Positions 1 to 7,320 of a DNA stretch of 64,000 bases are shown piece by piece. The position numbers and the translations under genes were made by a program. The notes beneath the pieces are model-generated. The model saw only the letters and a program-made list of their open reading frames with translations. It ran no database searches and was not told the origin of the DNA. How positions within the stretch are numbered: the stretch's first letter is position 1; each line of letters opens with the position of its first letter. This DNA comes from Lachnospiraceae bacterium (GTDB taxonomy: Bacteria; Bacillota; Clostridia; Lachnospirales; Lachnospiraceae). Location of the stretch: contig JAILFA010000009.1 of the NCBI GenBank assembly GCA_024687125.1, positions 86,737 to 150,736 of the forward strand. The letters are read 5' to 3'.

Positions 1-299
1 AAACAGCGGACGACATCCGTGTCATCACCATGCATGCCGCCAAAGGGCTTGAATTTGATACCGTCTGGATCCCATCTGTCAACGAAGGAATCCTGCCTTC
101 CCGGAAGAGCGTTACGCCTGAGCAGATCGAAGAAGAGCGGCGGCTTTTCTATGTCGCGATGACGCGTGCACGAAGACGGCTGTATATTTCTTACCTGACT
201 GGAGATGACAATTACGCCTATGTCCCTTCAAGATTTTTAAGGCCGCTGAAAGGATCTGTGGTCAGACAGCCTGATCGTGTGACTGCCCGTGATAGGTGA
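1..299 (+). CDS. UvrD/PcrA/Rep-family ATP-dependent DNA helicase, C-terminal fragment
   Basis: The 3' end of a superfamily 1 helicase gene; the 5' part lies outside the window. The frame is open from base 3. Two hallmark blocks are visible: motif V as ITMHAAKGLEFDTVWIP and motif VI as EEERRLFYVAMTRARRRL, which supply the arginine finger and the coupling of ATP hydrolysis to strand separation. The protein ends about 30 residues after motif VI, without the long C-terminal tail typical of PcrA, so a short UvrD-like helicase is possible. Family-level DNA unwinding in repair is established; the exact orthologue cannot be decided. The stop codon (297-299) overlaps the end of the convergent CPBP gene by 38 bases. 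Confidence 0.9.
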   Translation, partial: TADDIRVITMHAAKGLEFDTVWIPSVNEGILPSRKSVTPEQIEEERRLFYVAMTRARRRLYISYLTGDDNYAYVPSRFLRPLKGSVVRQPDRVTARDR

Positions 300-1140
300 G
301 CAGTCTTCCGACGTGCCTGGTCTCAAAGAACATGTCTTTCTTTACGATCACGATGATCACTGTGACGAGCGTCACCACGATCGTTTCCACACATTTTGTC
401 TCCTGTGTCATCGCGATCTTTTCCTGCAGGAAATTGACGACAAAGTGGAAGATCATGCAGGCAAGGATCGAGCGGTCACTCGCCAGATATACCCAGGTGA
501 TGATAAAGCCCATGGGGATCCCGCTGACAAAGAAATTGACAACATATAACGGATTGACCATGAGACTCGCCTGATAAGTGCCCTGGATAAAGATCAGCGG
601 AAAATGCCAGAAGGACCAGAGAACACCGAAGATCATTGATTCCCAGAACCAGTTCATATACTGTCCAATCGAATCCTCACAGTATCCCTTCCAGCCGATC
701 TCTTCGATGATCGCGGCCAGAGTGACTGTCAGCATCGCTCCGGCGATCCCGACACCAGAGAAAGAGAAATCCTCGGTGAAGGAGAACTGTGAAAGAGACT
801 GCCCAAACAGAAGAGACAGCAGGATCGAACTGACGATGATCACGGCGAAAACGATGACAGCGAGCAGCACGTTCAGCCATTTTACCTTATAGAAACCGAC
901 GACCTTATTCTTCAGATCCTTCTTGAGCAGATCCGAGCCGGATACGAGGACAAAGACCGTAGATACGACTCCTGGGGCGAGCAGTCCGATCAGCATGAGG
1001 ACTGCTCCAAGATCCTCGGAAACAAAGACCGCGGGGATCCAGAAGATCCAGGTAAAGAGATAGGCCATGACAAAGAACAGGGCGGGCCTGAATCGATAAG
1101 TGTCCTGAGGGGCAGTGTTCATGATGGTCTGTTCATTCAT
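262..1140 (-). CDS. CPBP-family intramembrane metalloprotease
   Basis: A 292-residue polytopic membrane protein of the CPBP (CAAX protease/bacteriocin-processing, Abi) family. The conserved blocks are EEIGWKGY (the EExxW[R/K]G motif), WSFWHFPL and IFHFVVNF. Together they give the two Glu and two His residues of the intramembrane active site. About eight hydrophobic segments are visible. An in-frame ATG at 1179 exists, but ATG 1140 is preferred because GGAGAG precedes it at the right distance and it overlaps the upstream MFS stop by 8 bases, suggesting coupling. It is the last gene of the tetR-MFS-CPBP operon. Substrate unknown; CPBP proteins next to exporters often act in peptide processing or self-immunity, which is only inference here. 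Confidence 0.85.
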   Translation of the reverse strand: MNEQTIMNTAPQDTYRFRPALFFVMAYLFTWIFWIPAVFVSEDLGAVLMLIGLLAPGVVSTVFVLVSGSDLLKKDLKNKVVGFYKVKWLNVLLAVIVFAVIIVSSILLSLLFGQSLSQFSFTEDFSFSGVGIAGAMLTVTLAAIIEEIGWKGYCEDSIGQYMNWFWESMIFGVLWSFWHFPLIFIQGTYQASLMVNPLYVVNFFVSGIPMGFIITWVYLASDRSILACMIFHFVVNFLQEKIAMTQETKCVETIVVTLVTVIIVIVKKDMFFETRHVGRLLTYHGQSHDQAV

Positions 1141-2395
1141 TTCTGATCTCTCCTTCTTTTTTTGAGGTTGATTGTTCAAGTTTACGGATACTTTTCGGAA
1201 ACCATATCATTACTGCGATCGCTGCCTGACAGATCCCTGCGATGATGATCACCAGGGCGGCGCCTCTTCCGACACCTCTTTCACCGATCATGCCGATCGC
1301 GTCCGCGGCGGCACCGGATACCGCGTAGGCAACCACATAGCCAAGCTGTGACAAAAAGCCGACCAGTCCCCAGACCCGTCCCTGTGCTTCATCGGGGATG
1401 TTTGTCCGGGTAAGATAATCAAGACAGTTGTTCGCAAACGGAAGAGCGGCAAAAAACAGGAATCCGAAGAGGCAGATTGGGATCATGTTTTCAAAGAGGC
1501 TGAAGCCGATCATGCAGATACCTGCAAAAGCCAGCGCGGATCCGAGTGTTCGTACATAATGACCTTTCAGACCGATGACGCCGAGGAGAAGACTGCTTAC
1601 GAGCATTCCGCATGCACAGAGCGTTTCTGAGATACCGAGAGTTTTGGCGTCCTCAAAAGAAAGGATCAGCGGTTCCGCCAGGATCTGAAACATGCCGAGA
1701 AATAACGAGATCCCGGAGGAGACCAGTACCAGGATCAACACGCCTCTTATGGAACGAAGAATGCGCCAGCCTTCCCTGGCACTTTCAAAGAAACGCTCTC
1801 GATTTTCCGGGAGGTTTGCGGTGATGCCTTTCCTGACCACAGCGGCACTGATCACGGTCAGGAAAAAAGTGCTGATGTCGATCAAGAGCAGGAGTCTGAT
1901 ATCACTCATTGTAAGCAGAAAGCCTGCAATGATCGGTGAGAACAGGTATCTGGCGCTTCCGGCAAGAGATACGAGACCGCTTGCTTTGGAAAATTCGTCT
2001 TTTGTCAGCAGATCTGTGATCGTTGCACGAAAAGCGGGTTCCAGGAGGGCTGAAAAACATGCGCTCACAAATACCCCGATACAGATCTGCGGCAGGGACG
2101 CACCGCCGTTCATCATGCAAATGAGTATATAGATGATCCCGAGAGCGGAGCAGCCGTCACCGATCATCATGAGAAGCCTGCGGTCGTGACGGTCGGCCAG
2201 GACACCGGCAGGAACGGACAGGACAAGCGTCGGAAGAAAGCCCAGGAGCGTCACCAGAGCCATCCCCGCGGCGCTGCCCGTGCGCTGAAAAACATATACA
2301 CCCAGGCCGAAACTTGTAAGTCCGCCGCCGATCGATGAGATCAGTTCGCCGGTCCACAGAAGCATGAATTTTCTGAAACTGGAGTTATCTTTCAT
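1133..2395 (-). CDS. MFS efflux transporter (MFS_3 / macrolide-efflux type)
   Basis: A 420-residue major facilitator protein with about twelve membrane segments. It begins FRKFMLLWTGELISSIGG, a common opening of the MFS_3 drug-efflux group. The loop between helices 2 and 3 contains GVLADRHDRRLLMMIGD, the MFS motif A (G-x-L-a-D-r-x-g-R-r), and a second DYLTRTNIPDEAQGRVWG block is typical of this subgroup. A GAGG-like ribosome site precedes ATG 2395. It lies 12 bases after tetR and overlaps the CPBP gene, so all three should be co-transcribed from the TetR-controlled promoter. The substrate cannot be read from the sequence; a toxic compound or peptide is a reasonable guess from the regulator. 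Confidence 0.85.
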   Translation of the reverse strand: MKDNSSFRKFMLLWTGELISSIGGGLTSFGLGVYVFQRTGSAAGMALVTLLGFLPTLVLSVPAGVLADRHDRRLLMMIGDGCSALGIIYILICMMNGGASLPQICIGVFVSACFSALLEPAFRATITDLLTKDEFSKASGLVSLAGSARYLFSPIIAGFLLTMSDIRLLLLIDISTFFLTVISAAVVRKGITANLPENRERFFESAREGWRILRSIRGVLILVLVSSGISLFLGMFQILAEPLILSFEDAKTLGISETLCACGMLVSSLLLGVIGLKGHYVRTLGSALAFAGICMIGFSLFENMIPICLFGFLFFAALPFANNCLDYLTRTNIPDEAQGRVWGLVGFLSQLGYVVAYAVSGAAADAIGMIGERGVGRGAALVIIIAGICQAAIAVMIWFPKSIRKLEQSTSKKEGEIRNE

Positions 2396-2407
2396 GTCTC
2401 TTCCTCT

Positions 2408-2998
2408 TTACCGTATCAGTTCCCGGATAAAATCCATCGTGCCTTTTTCCGCACCGAGCAGCTTTTCAGTGATATCAATGAATACATCGATCTCATCCCC
2501 GGTAAAGTTTCCGTGGTTAAAGAGATCATTGCTGATCAGGAGCAGTATCCGGATACGAATCGGAATATGATCACAGTGAAAGATTCCCTGATCAGTACCT
2601 TCCTGAGCAACTTCGGCAAGCATCGGGACGACAGTTTCGATCAGTCTGTTCAGGATCTTTTCGTGCATGATCGTATTTTCCGGATGCATCAGGGCATCCT
2701 GGATCGGCAGTTCCTCCTGAGAAGGGCGAAGAGAGGAGATGATCCCGACGATCTTCTGAGGAACCGGCAGATCAGCCTGAAGGATCTTTCTTGCGGCCTC
2801 TGTTTCCTGATCGATCATCATATCGATCACTTCCTCGAGCGTCTGTTCCTTGCTCTCAAAATAGTAGTAATAGGTTCCCTTGGCGATACCGGCTTCTTCA
2901 ATGATGTCGTCTACGCTGGTGTTTTCATAGCCGCGGGACAGGAACATCCGGTATGCGATCTCAAGAAGCTTCAGTTTTCTTTTTTCACCTTTTTTCAT
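2408..2998 (-). CDS. TetR/AcrR-family transcriptional repressor
   Basis: A 196-residue regulator. The N-terminal helix-turn-helix is clear: LEIAYRMFLSRGYENTSVDD followed by IIEEAGIAKGTYYYYFESKE, the classic TetR signature (residues about 10-55). The remainder is a helical ligand-binding and dimerisation domain with no recognisable ligand class. GAGG precedes ATG 2998. It heads an operon with an MFS pump and a CPBP protease, and two matching palindromes flank its promoter (3016-3028 and 3073-3087), so autorepression of the operon is likely. The divergent hybrid kinase at 3157 has its own promoter 33 bases beyond the second palindrome and might be affected too, but that is inference. Confidence 0.92.
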   Translation of the reverse strand: MKKGEKRKLKLLEIAYRMFLSRGYENTSVDDIIEEAGIAKGTYYYYFESKEQTLEEVIDMMIDQETEAARKILQADLPVPQKIVGIISSLRPSQEELPIQDALMHPENTIMHEKILNRLIETVVPMLAEVAQEGTDQGIFHCDHIPIRIRILLLISNDLFNHGNFTGDEIDVFIDITEKLLGAEKGTMDFIRELIR

Positions 2999-3015
2999 TT
3001 ATGATCCTCAAAATT

Positions 3016-3028
3016 CGACTTTCGGTCG
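3016..3028. promoter_or_regulatory. TetR-type operator, site 1
   Basis: CGACTTTCGGTCG has CGAC and GTCG inverted arms. It lies just downstream of the tetR -10 box, over the expected transcription start. It resembles the more perfect site at 3073-3087 (shared CGACTxTCxGTCG), which supports a common protein, presumably the adjacent TetR. Confidence 0.6.
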
Positions 3029-3035
3029 GTTTTTT

Positions 3036-3064
3036 ATTTTAAAGGATCAAAAACAACCTGTCAA
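3036..3064 (-). promoter_or_regulatory. Sigma-A promoter of the tetR-MFS-CPBP operon
   Basis: On the reverse strand TTGACA (3064-3059), a 17-base spacer and TAAAAT (3041-3036) form a near-consensus promoter. The two TetR-type palindromes sit on either side of it. Confidence 0.75.
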
Positions 3065-3072
3065 GGATTTTT

Positions 3073-3087
3073 TCGACTGTCAGTCGA
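3073..3087. promoter_or_regulatory. TetR-type operator, site 2 (perfect palindrome)
   Basis: TCGACTGTCAGTCGA is a 15-base palindrome around a central T. Its core GACTGTCAGTC matches the operator form of many TetR/AcrR regulators. Its centre is 58 bases from the centre of site 1, about five and a half helical turns, with the promoter between them. Confidence 0.65.
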
Positions 3088-3119
3088 TTTTTCTAAAATG
3101 AAGTAATATCAGTGCTTTC

Positions 3120-3148
3120 TTGACCGTTCAGAAGGGGTTGGGTATAAT
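3120..3148 (+). promoter_or_regulatory. Sigma-A promoter of the hybrid kinase gene, predicted leaderless
   Basis: TTGACC (3120-3125), 17 bases, then a consensus TATAAT (3143-3148). The start codon is at 3157, only eight bases after the -10 box. Transcription should therefore begin one or two bases before ATG, leaving no room for a Shine-Dalgarno sequence. Confidence 0.75.
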
Positions 3149-3156
3149 GATTCTGT

Positions 3157-5937
3157 ATGCATAAATCCATTGACGAAAAAAGACTCTCCTTACGGAACAA
3201 GATCATAGCTGCTCTCGTCATCATCTTTTTTGTCGGGATCATCCTGATGTATTACCGAATGCTTTACAGTGAAAAGCGCAGTAATATCATCAAGAGAGGA
3301 GAAATGACCGCCAGGGAATCGGCGGATCATATTGACCAGTACCTTACCACAAATATGGATAACATAAAGCTGGCCGCTTATACACTGGATGAGATGCTCC
3401 GGGAAAACAGGACTGATGAGGAGATCCAGGACTATCTTGTCACGCAGTCAACCGCGGTGAGAACTGCGGTCATAGAGAATATGACCGGTCTTTACGGCTA
3501 TATCAACGGCAGGTTCTTCAGCGGGACCAACTGGATCCCTCCAGAGGGTTATGTTGCCACGGATCGCCCCTGGTATACCAATGCCATGGAAACGCCCGGT
3601 GAACTGACGATACTGGATCCCTATGTCGACGTTCAGTCAGGCAATGTCATGCTCGCACTCGGCAAGACCCTGTGCGACGGCGTCAGTGTGATCTCTGTTG
3701 ATGTATCGCTGGATCAGATCCAGAAACTCACCGAAGATGCCGTCAAGAGCGGAAACTCTGACATGGAAATGCTGATCAACGACAAGGGGGTCGTCGTTGC
3801 GCATTCCGACAAAGAAGAGATCGGCCTCGATTACAGCATGGAGAATAACTCAATCGGAGCTGCGATATTTGAGAAGTTCAAAAGCTCTGACGACCTGAGC
3901 TTTGATCTCGTTTTTCGGGAGAATACCTATGTGGTTTATTCCGCTGTACTGAACAACGGCTGGCTCTGTATCTCTGTCAAGAACGCGACGAATGTGTTCA
4001 ATTCCCTGAATTCCCTCCTGGTCATCACGATCACGGTCCTGCTTGCGGTCACCCTGATCATCAGTATCATCATGAAGCGATCGAGAAAGTATCTGCATCT
4101 GTCTGCCAGAGCGATCGCCGCCAATGAGGCCAAATCCGAATTCCTGTCAAATATGTCCCATGAGATCAGGACACCGATCAACGCCATGCTCGGCATGAAC
4201 GAGATGATCCTCAGGGAGAGCGATGATACGACGATCCTCACCTATTCCGATAATATCCAGAAAGCCGGAAAGAATCTGCTTGGGATCGTCAATGAAATCC
4301 TGGATTTTTCCAAGATCGAAGCGGGGAAAATGGAGATCATCCCTGTGGATTATGACCTTTCTTCCCTTATTAAGGAACTGATGAACATGATCCATACCAG
4401 AGCGGAAGACAAGGGGCTGCTCCTTGACTGCGAATTTGACCGTAATATCCCGAGACGCCTGAACGGTGATGAGGTCCGCATCAAGCAGATCATCACCAAT
4501 ATCCTGACAAACGCTGTGAAATACACGCACAAAGGCGGTATTACATTTCAGGTCGGCTATGAGAAACTGAAGGATGACCCGGAGAGCATTCTGCTCAAGG
4601 TTTCCGTTACAGATTCCGGGATCGGGATCAAACCGGAGGATCTGAAAAAACTCTTCAATCAGTTCGAAAGGATCGAAGAGACCCGCAACCGGAACATTGA
4701 AGGAACCGGTCTGGGGATGAACATCACCAAGATGCTCCTGGAAATGATGGGCTCCAGGCTCGAAGTACAGAGTGTATACGGTGAAGGCTCGACCTTCAGA
4801 TTTTCTCTGAAGCAGAAAGTCGTTAACTGGGATCCTGTCGGAGATTATGAAGAGAGCTACAAAGAACATCTGACTGAAGACCGGTACCATGAGAAATTCA
4901 AAGCTCCGGACGCAAGGATCCTTGTTGTGGATGATAACTCCATGAACCTGATGGTCTTCAAGAGCCTGGTCAAACAGACCTGTGTCCGGATAGATACAGC
5001 CTTAAGCGGTGATCAGGGGATCCAAAGCACCATGGATACACAATACGACATGATCTTTCTCGATCATATGATGCCCGTAAAGGACGGCATCGAGACGCTT
5101 CATGAGATCAGACAGAACGCAGGGAATCCCAATAAAAAAACACCCACCATCTGCCTTACGGCTAATGCGATCTCCGGGGCGAGAGAGGAATACCTTGCCG
5201 CAGGATTTGATGATTATCTTACCAAACCGATCGATCCCGAAAAACTCGAAGACGTGATGCTTTCGTTTCTCCCGAAGGACAAGATCCTGTTTGACGAGAC
5301 CGCTGTCAGCGCGCCTGCAGATCACAAGGAAAGCAGCATAGACGTAGCCTCGGCACTCAAAGACACTTCGATCGATCCGGAAGCCGGTATCAGAAACAGC
5401 GGATCGAAAGAGTCCTATCTTGCGCTTTTGAAGATCTTTTATGAGGATATCGACGATAAGAAAGATGAGATCGAAAAGTATTATCGCGAAAATGACGTGA
5501 AAAACTATACGATCAAGGTACACGCGCTCAAAAGCTCCGCACGGATCATCGGAGCGGGTGATTTCGGCGAGATGGCACAGGAGATGGAAAACGCCGGCAA
5601 AGCCTCGGATACCGACTATATCCGCAGTCATCATGACCTGCTCATGGAAGAATTACTCAAGTTCAAGGAACCGTTATCAGCAGTTCTGGCAGATTACATC
5701 AAAGAAGCAAACAAGCCGCTTGCGGATCCGGATATCCTGGATGCCGTATTTGATGAGATGTGCAAAGGGGCAGCGGATATGGACTGCGAAATACTTGACG
5801 GGATTTTCTCTGAGATGGAGGAATACCGTATCCCTCCGGAGTATATAGAGTTATATGACAGTATTAAAGAAGCATCGGATCAGTATGCGTATGACAGAAT
5901 CCTGTCACTGCTGCAGGAACGCGCAATGAAAGAGTGA
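3157..5937 (+). CDS. Membrane hybrid sensor histidine kinase (dCache-HisKA-HATPase-REC-HPt)
   Basis: A 926-residue tripartite sensor kinase. Membrane helices at about 16-33 and 281-303 flank an extracellular dCache-like sensor (RPWYTNAMETPGELTILDPY; then VISVDVSLDQI). The kinase core follows: H-box FLSNMSHEIRTPINAML with phospho-His 335, N-box NILTNAVKYTHKGG, G1 VTDSGIGI and G2 GTGLGMNI. The receiver ILVVDDNSMN carries acceptor Asp 636 in FLDHMMP, and an HPt domain has His 789 in KVHALKSSARII. All phosphorelay residues are present. After the HPt comes a tail of about 70 residues that is also present in the kinase at 9369. It overlaps the next gene region closely and should feed it phosphate. 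The ligand is unknown; dCache sensors often bind amino acids or other small metabolites. Confidence 0.93.
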   Translation: MHKSIDEKRLSLRNKIIAALVIIFFVGIILMYYRMLYSEKRSNIIKRGEMTARESADHIDQYLTTNMDNIKLAAYTLDEMLRENRTDEEIQDYLVTQSTAVRTAVIENMTGLYGYINGRFFSGTNWIPPEGYVATDRPWYTNAMETPGELTILDPYVDVQSGNVMLALGKTLCDGVSVISVDVSLDQIQKLTEDAVKSGNSDMEMLINDKGVVVAHSDKEEIGLDYSMENNSIGAAIFEKFKSSDDLSFDLVFRENTYVVYSAVLNNGWLCISVKNATNVFNSLNSLLVITITVLLAVTLIISIIMKRSRKYLHLSARAIAANEAKSEFLSNMSHEIRTPINAMLGMNEMILRESDDTTILTYSDNIQKAGKNLLGIVNEILDFSKIEAGKMEIIPVDYDLSSLIKELMNMIHTRAEDKGLLLDCEFDRNIPRRLNGDEVRIKQIITNILTNAVKYTHKGGITFQVGYEKLKDDPESILLKVSVTDSGIGIKPEDLKKLFNQFERIEETRNRNIEGTGLGMNITKMLLEMMGSRLEVQSVYGEGSTFRFSLKQKVVNWDPVGDYEESYKEHLTEDRYHEKFKAPDARILVVDDNSMNLMVFKSLVKQTCVRIDTALSGDQGIQSTMDTQYDMIFLDHMMPVKDGIETLHEIRQNAGNPNKKTPTICLTANAISGAREEYLAAGFDDYLTKPIDPEKLEDVMLSFLPKDKILFDETAVSAPADHKESSIDVASALKDTSIDPEAGIRNSGSKESYLALLKIFYEDIDDKKDEIEKYYRENDVKNYTIKVHALKSSARIIGAGDFGEMAQEMENAGKASDTDYIRSHHDLLMEELLKFKEPLSAVLADYIKEANKPLADPDILDAVFDEMCKGAADMDCEILDGIFSEMEEYRIPPEYIELYDSIKEASDQYAYDRILSLLQERAMKE

Positions 5938-5942
5938 CATCT

Positions 5943-7295
5943 ATGAGTTATTGGATTGTAATCGTCGACGATGAACCGTTTTGCCTGACAAACGCGAAAA
6001 ATCTGCTGCGCGAGCAGAATATGCGTGTCAGTTGTCTGCGATCCGGAAAAGATCTTCTGACATTCATGGAGACGCATGATCCGGATCTGATCCTTCTGGA
6101 TATTCTGATGCCCGAAATGGACGGTTTTGAGACCTACCATGCGCTCAGAGTCTGTGAGGGCAAAAAGGGAGTACCTCAGACACCGGTCATCTTTCTTACC
6201 GGCGAAGACAATCATGAAACGGAACGAAGAGGGCTCAAGGCGGGGGCTTCAGATTTCATACATAAACCTTTTGACAAAGACATCCTGATCAAAAGGATCA
6301 ACAACGCGATCATCAACAGCAAAATGATCGAAAACCTCACAGAAGAAGCAACCCTGGATAAGCTTACCGGCTTTCTCAATAAATCCAGCGGAACGGAAAA
6401 GATCTCGTCCCTTTGCCAGGAAAGCGTCGGTTCCCTTGTGATCATGGATCTGGATAATTTCAAACTCGTCAACGATCTGTACGGTCATGATATGGGGGAC
6501 CGTATCCTCGTGGCATTCGCGGGGATCGTGAGACATAATGTCAGAGCGGATGATGTAGTCTCACGGATCGGCGGTGATGAGTTCATGGGGTTTTTCTCCG
6601 ATCTGACAGACGATCATGCTGTAGCGTCATTCGCGAAGAGGCTGAACACAGAGCTTTCCGAGGAAGCGGCTTCCATGATGGGAAAAGAGCACGGCATTCC
6701 GCTGGGGATCTCCATCGGTGTAGCGGTTTCTTCAGATGAGCAGAATGCGTTTCAGATCCTCTTCCGTTATGCGGACAGCGCCTTATATGAGGCAAAGCGC
6801 CAGGGCAAACACGGATATGTGATCTATAAACAGCTTCTGACAAAGCAGGATAACGATAATGATCTCGAACAGGATCTGGAAAGGATCACTCAGATCGTCG
6901 CGGAGCGCGGCGAAGGAAAAGGAGCGATGATCCTCAGCCAGGAAGCCTTTACATGGAACTATCAGTATATCGAGAGATTCGTCATTCGTTACGGCGGCGT
7001 GGCGACGCGCATACTTTTTTCGATTTCCTCAGACGAACAGGGTGTGTTGTTTTCCGAGATCGTTTCCGAATTCGGAAAATCTTTACAGAATACCCTCAGA
7101 AAGATCGATATCATCCTGCAATGGCAGCATAACCAGTATTTTGTCGTCCTCCCGCAGCTGAAGCAGAAGGATATGCACAGAGTGATCGAGCGGGTACTGG
7201 GTGCCTGGGAAAAACGCGGTTATCACGAACGCGTCAGGATCGACTATGTAACATCGTTCCTTTCTGCAGAGAACGATCAGGCAGAAGGGAAATGA
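5943..7295 (+). CDS. Response regulator with GGDEF diguanylate cyclase domain (REC-GGDEF)
   Basis: A 450-residue regulator. The receiver (about 4-125) has IVIVDDE and acceptor Asp 53 in LILLDILMPEMDG. The GGDEF domain (about 135-295) has an intact RIGGDEF active loop at 208-214. A canonical inhibitory I-site, RADD, lies exactly five residues before GGDEF, so it should make c-di-GMP with product feedback. The last 140 residues resemble a second GGDEF fold without the signature. ATG 5943 is preferred over GTG 5934, since AGAG lies eight bases ahead; the GTG would overlap the kinase stop by 4 bases. Placed directly after a hybrid kinase with an HPt domain, it is the probable phosphate acceptor of that relay. 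Confidence 0.92.
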   Translation: MSYWIVIVDDEPFCLTNAKNLLREQNMRVSCLRSGKDLLTFMETHDPDLILLDILMPEMDGFETYHALRVCEGKKGVPQTPVIFLTGEDNHETERRGLKAGASDFIHKPFDKDILIKRINNAIINSKMIENLTEEATLDKLTGFLNKSSGTEKISSLCQESVGSLVIMDLDNFKLVNDLYGHDMGDRILVAFAGIVRHNVRADDVVSRIGGDEFMGFFSDLTDDHAVASFAKRLNTELSEEAASMMGKEHGIPLGISIGVAVSSDEQNAFQILFRYADSALYEAKRQGKHGYVIYKQLLTKQDNDNDLEQDLERITQIVAERGEGKGAMILSQEAFTWNYQYIERFVIRYGGVATRILFSISSDEQGVLFSEIVSEFGKSLQNTLRKIDIILQWQHNQYFVVLPQLKQKDMHRVIERVLGAWEKRGYHERVRIDYVTSFLSAENDQAEGK

Positions 7296-7320
7296 TCATT
7301 ATCCGTCAGTGAGGTCGGAC

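Noticed and set aside
4147..4890. Long reverse-strand open frames over the hybrid kinase genes (also 8122-9408, 10167-11357 and 12924-14534)
   Set aside because: They lie antisense to strongly supported genes, have no ribosome site, and their residues follow the complementary codons of those genes.
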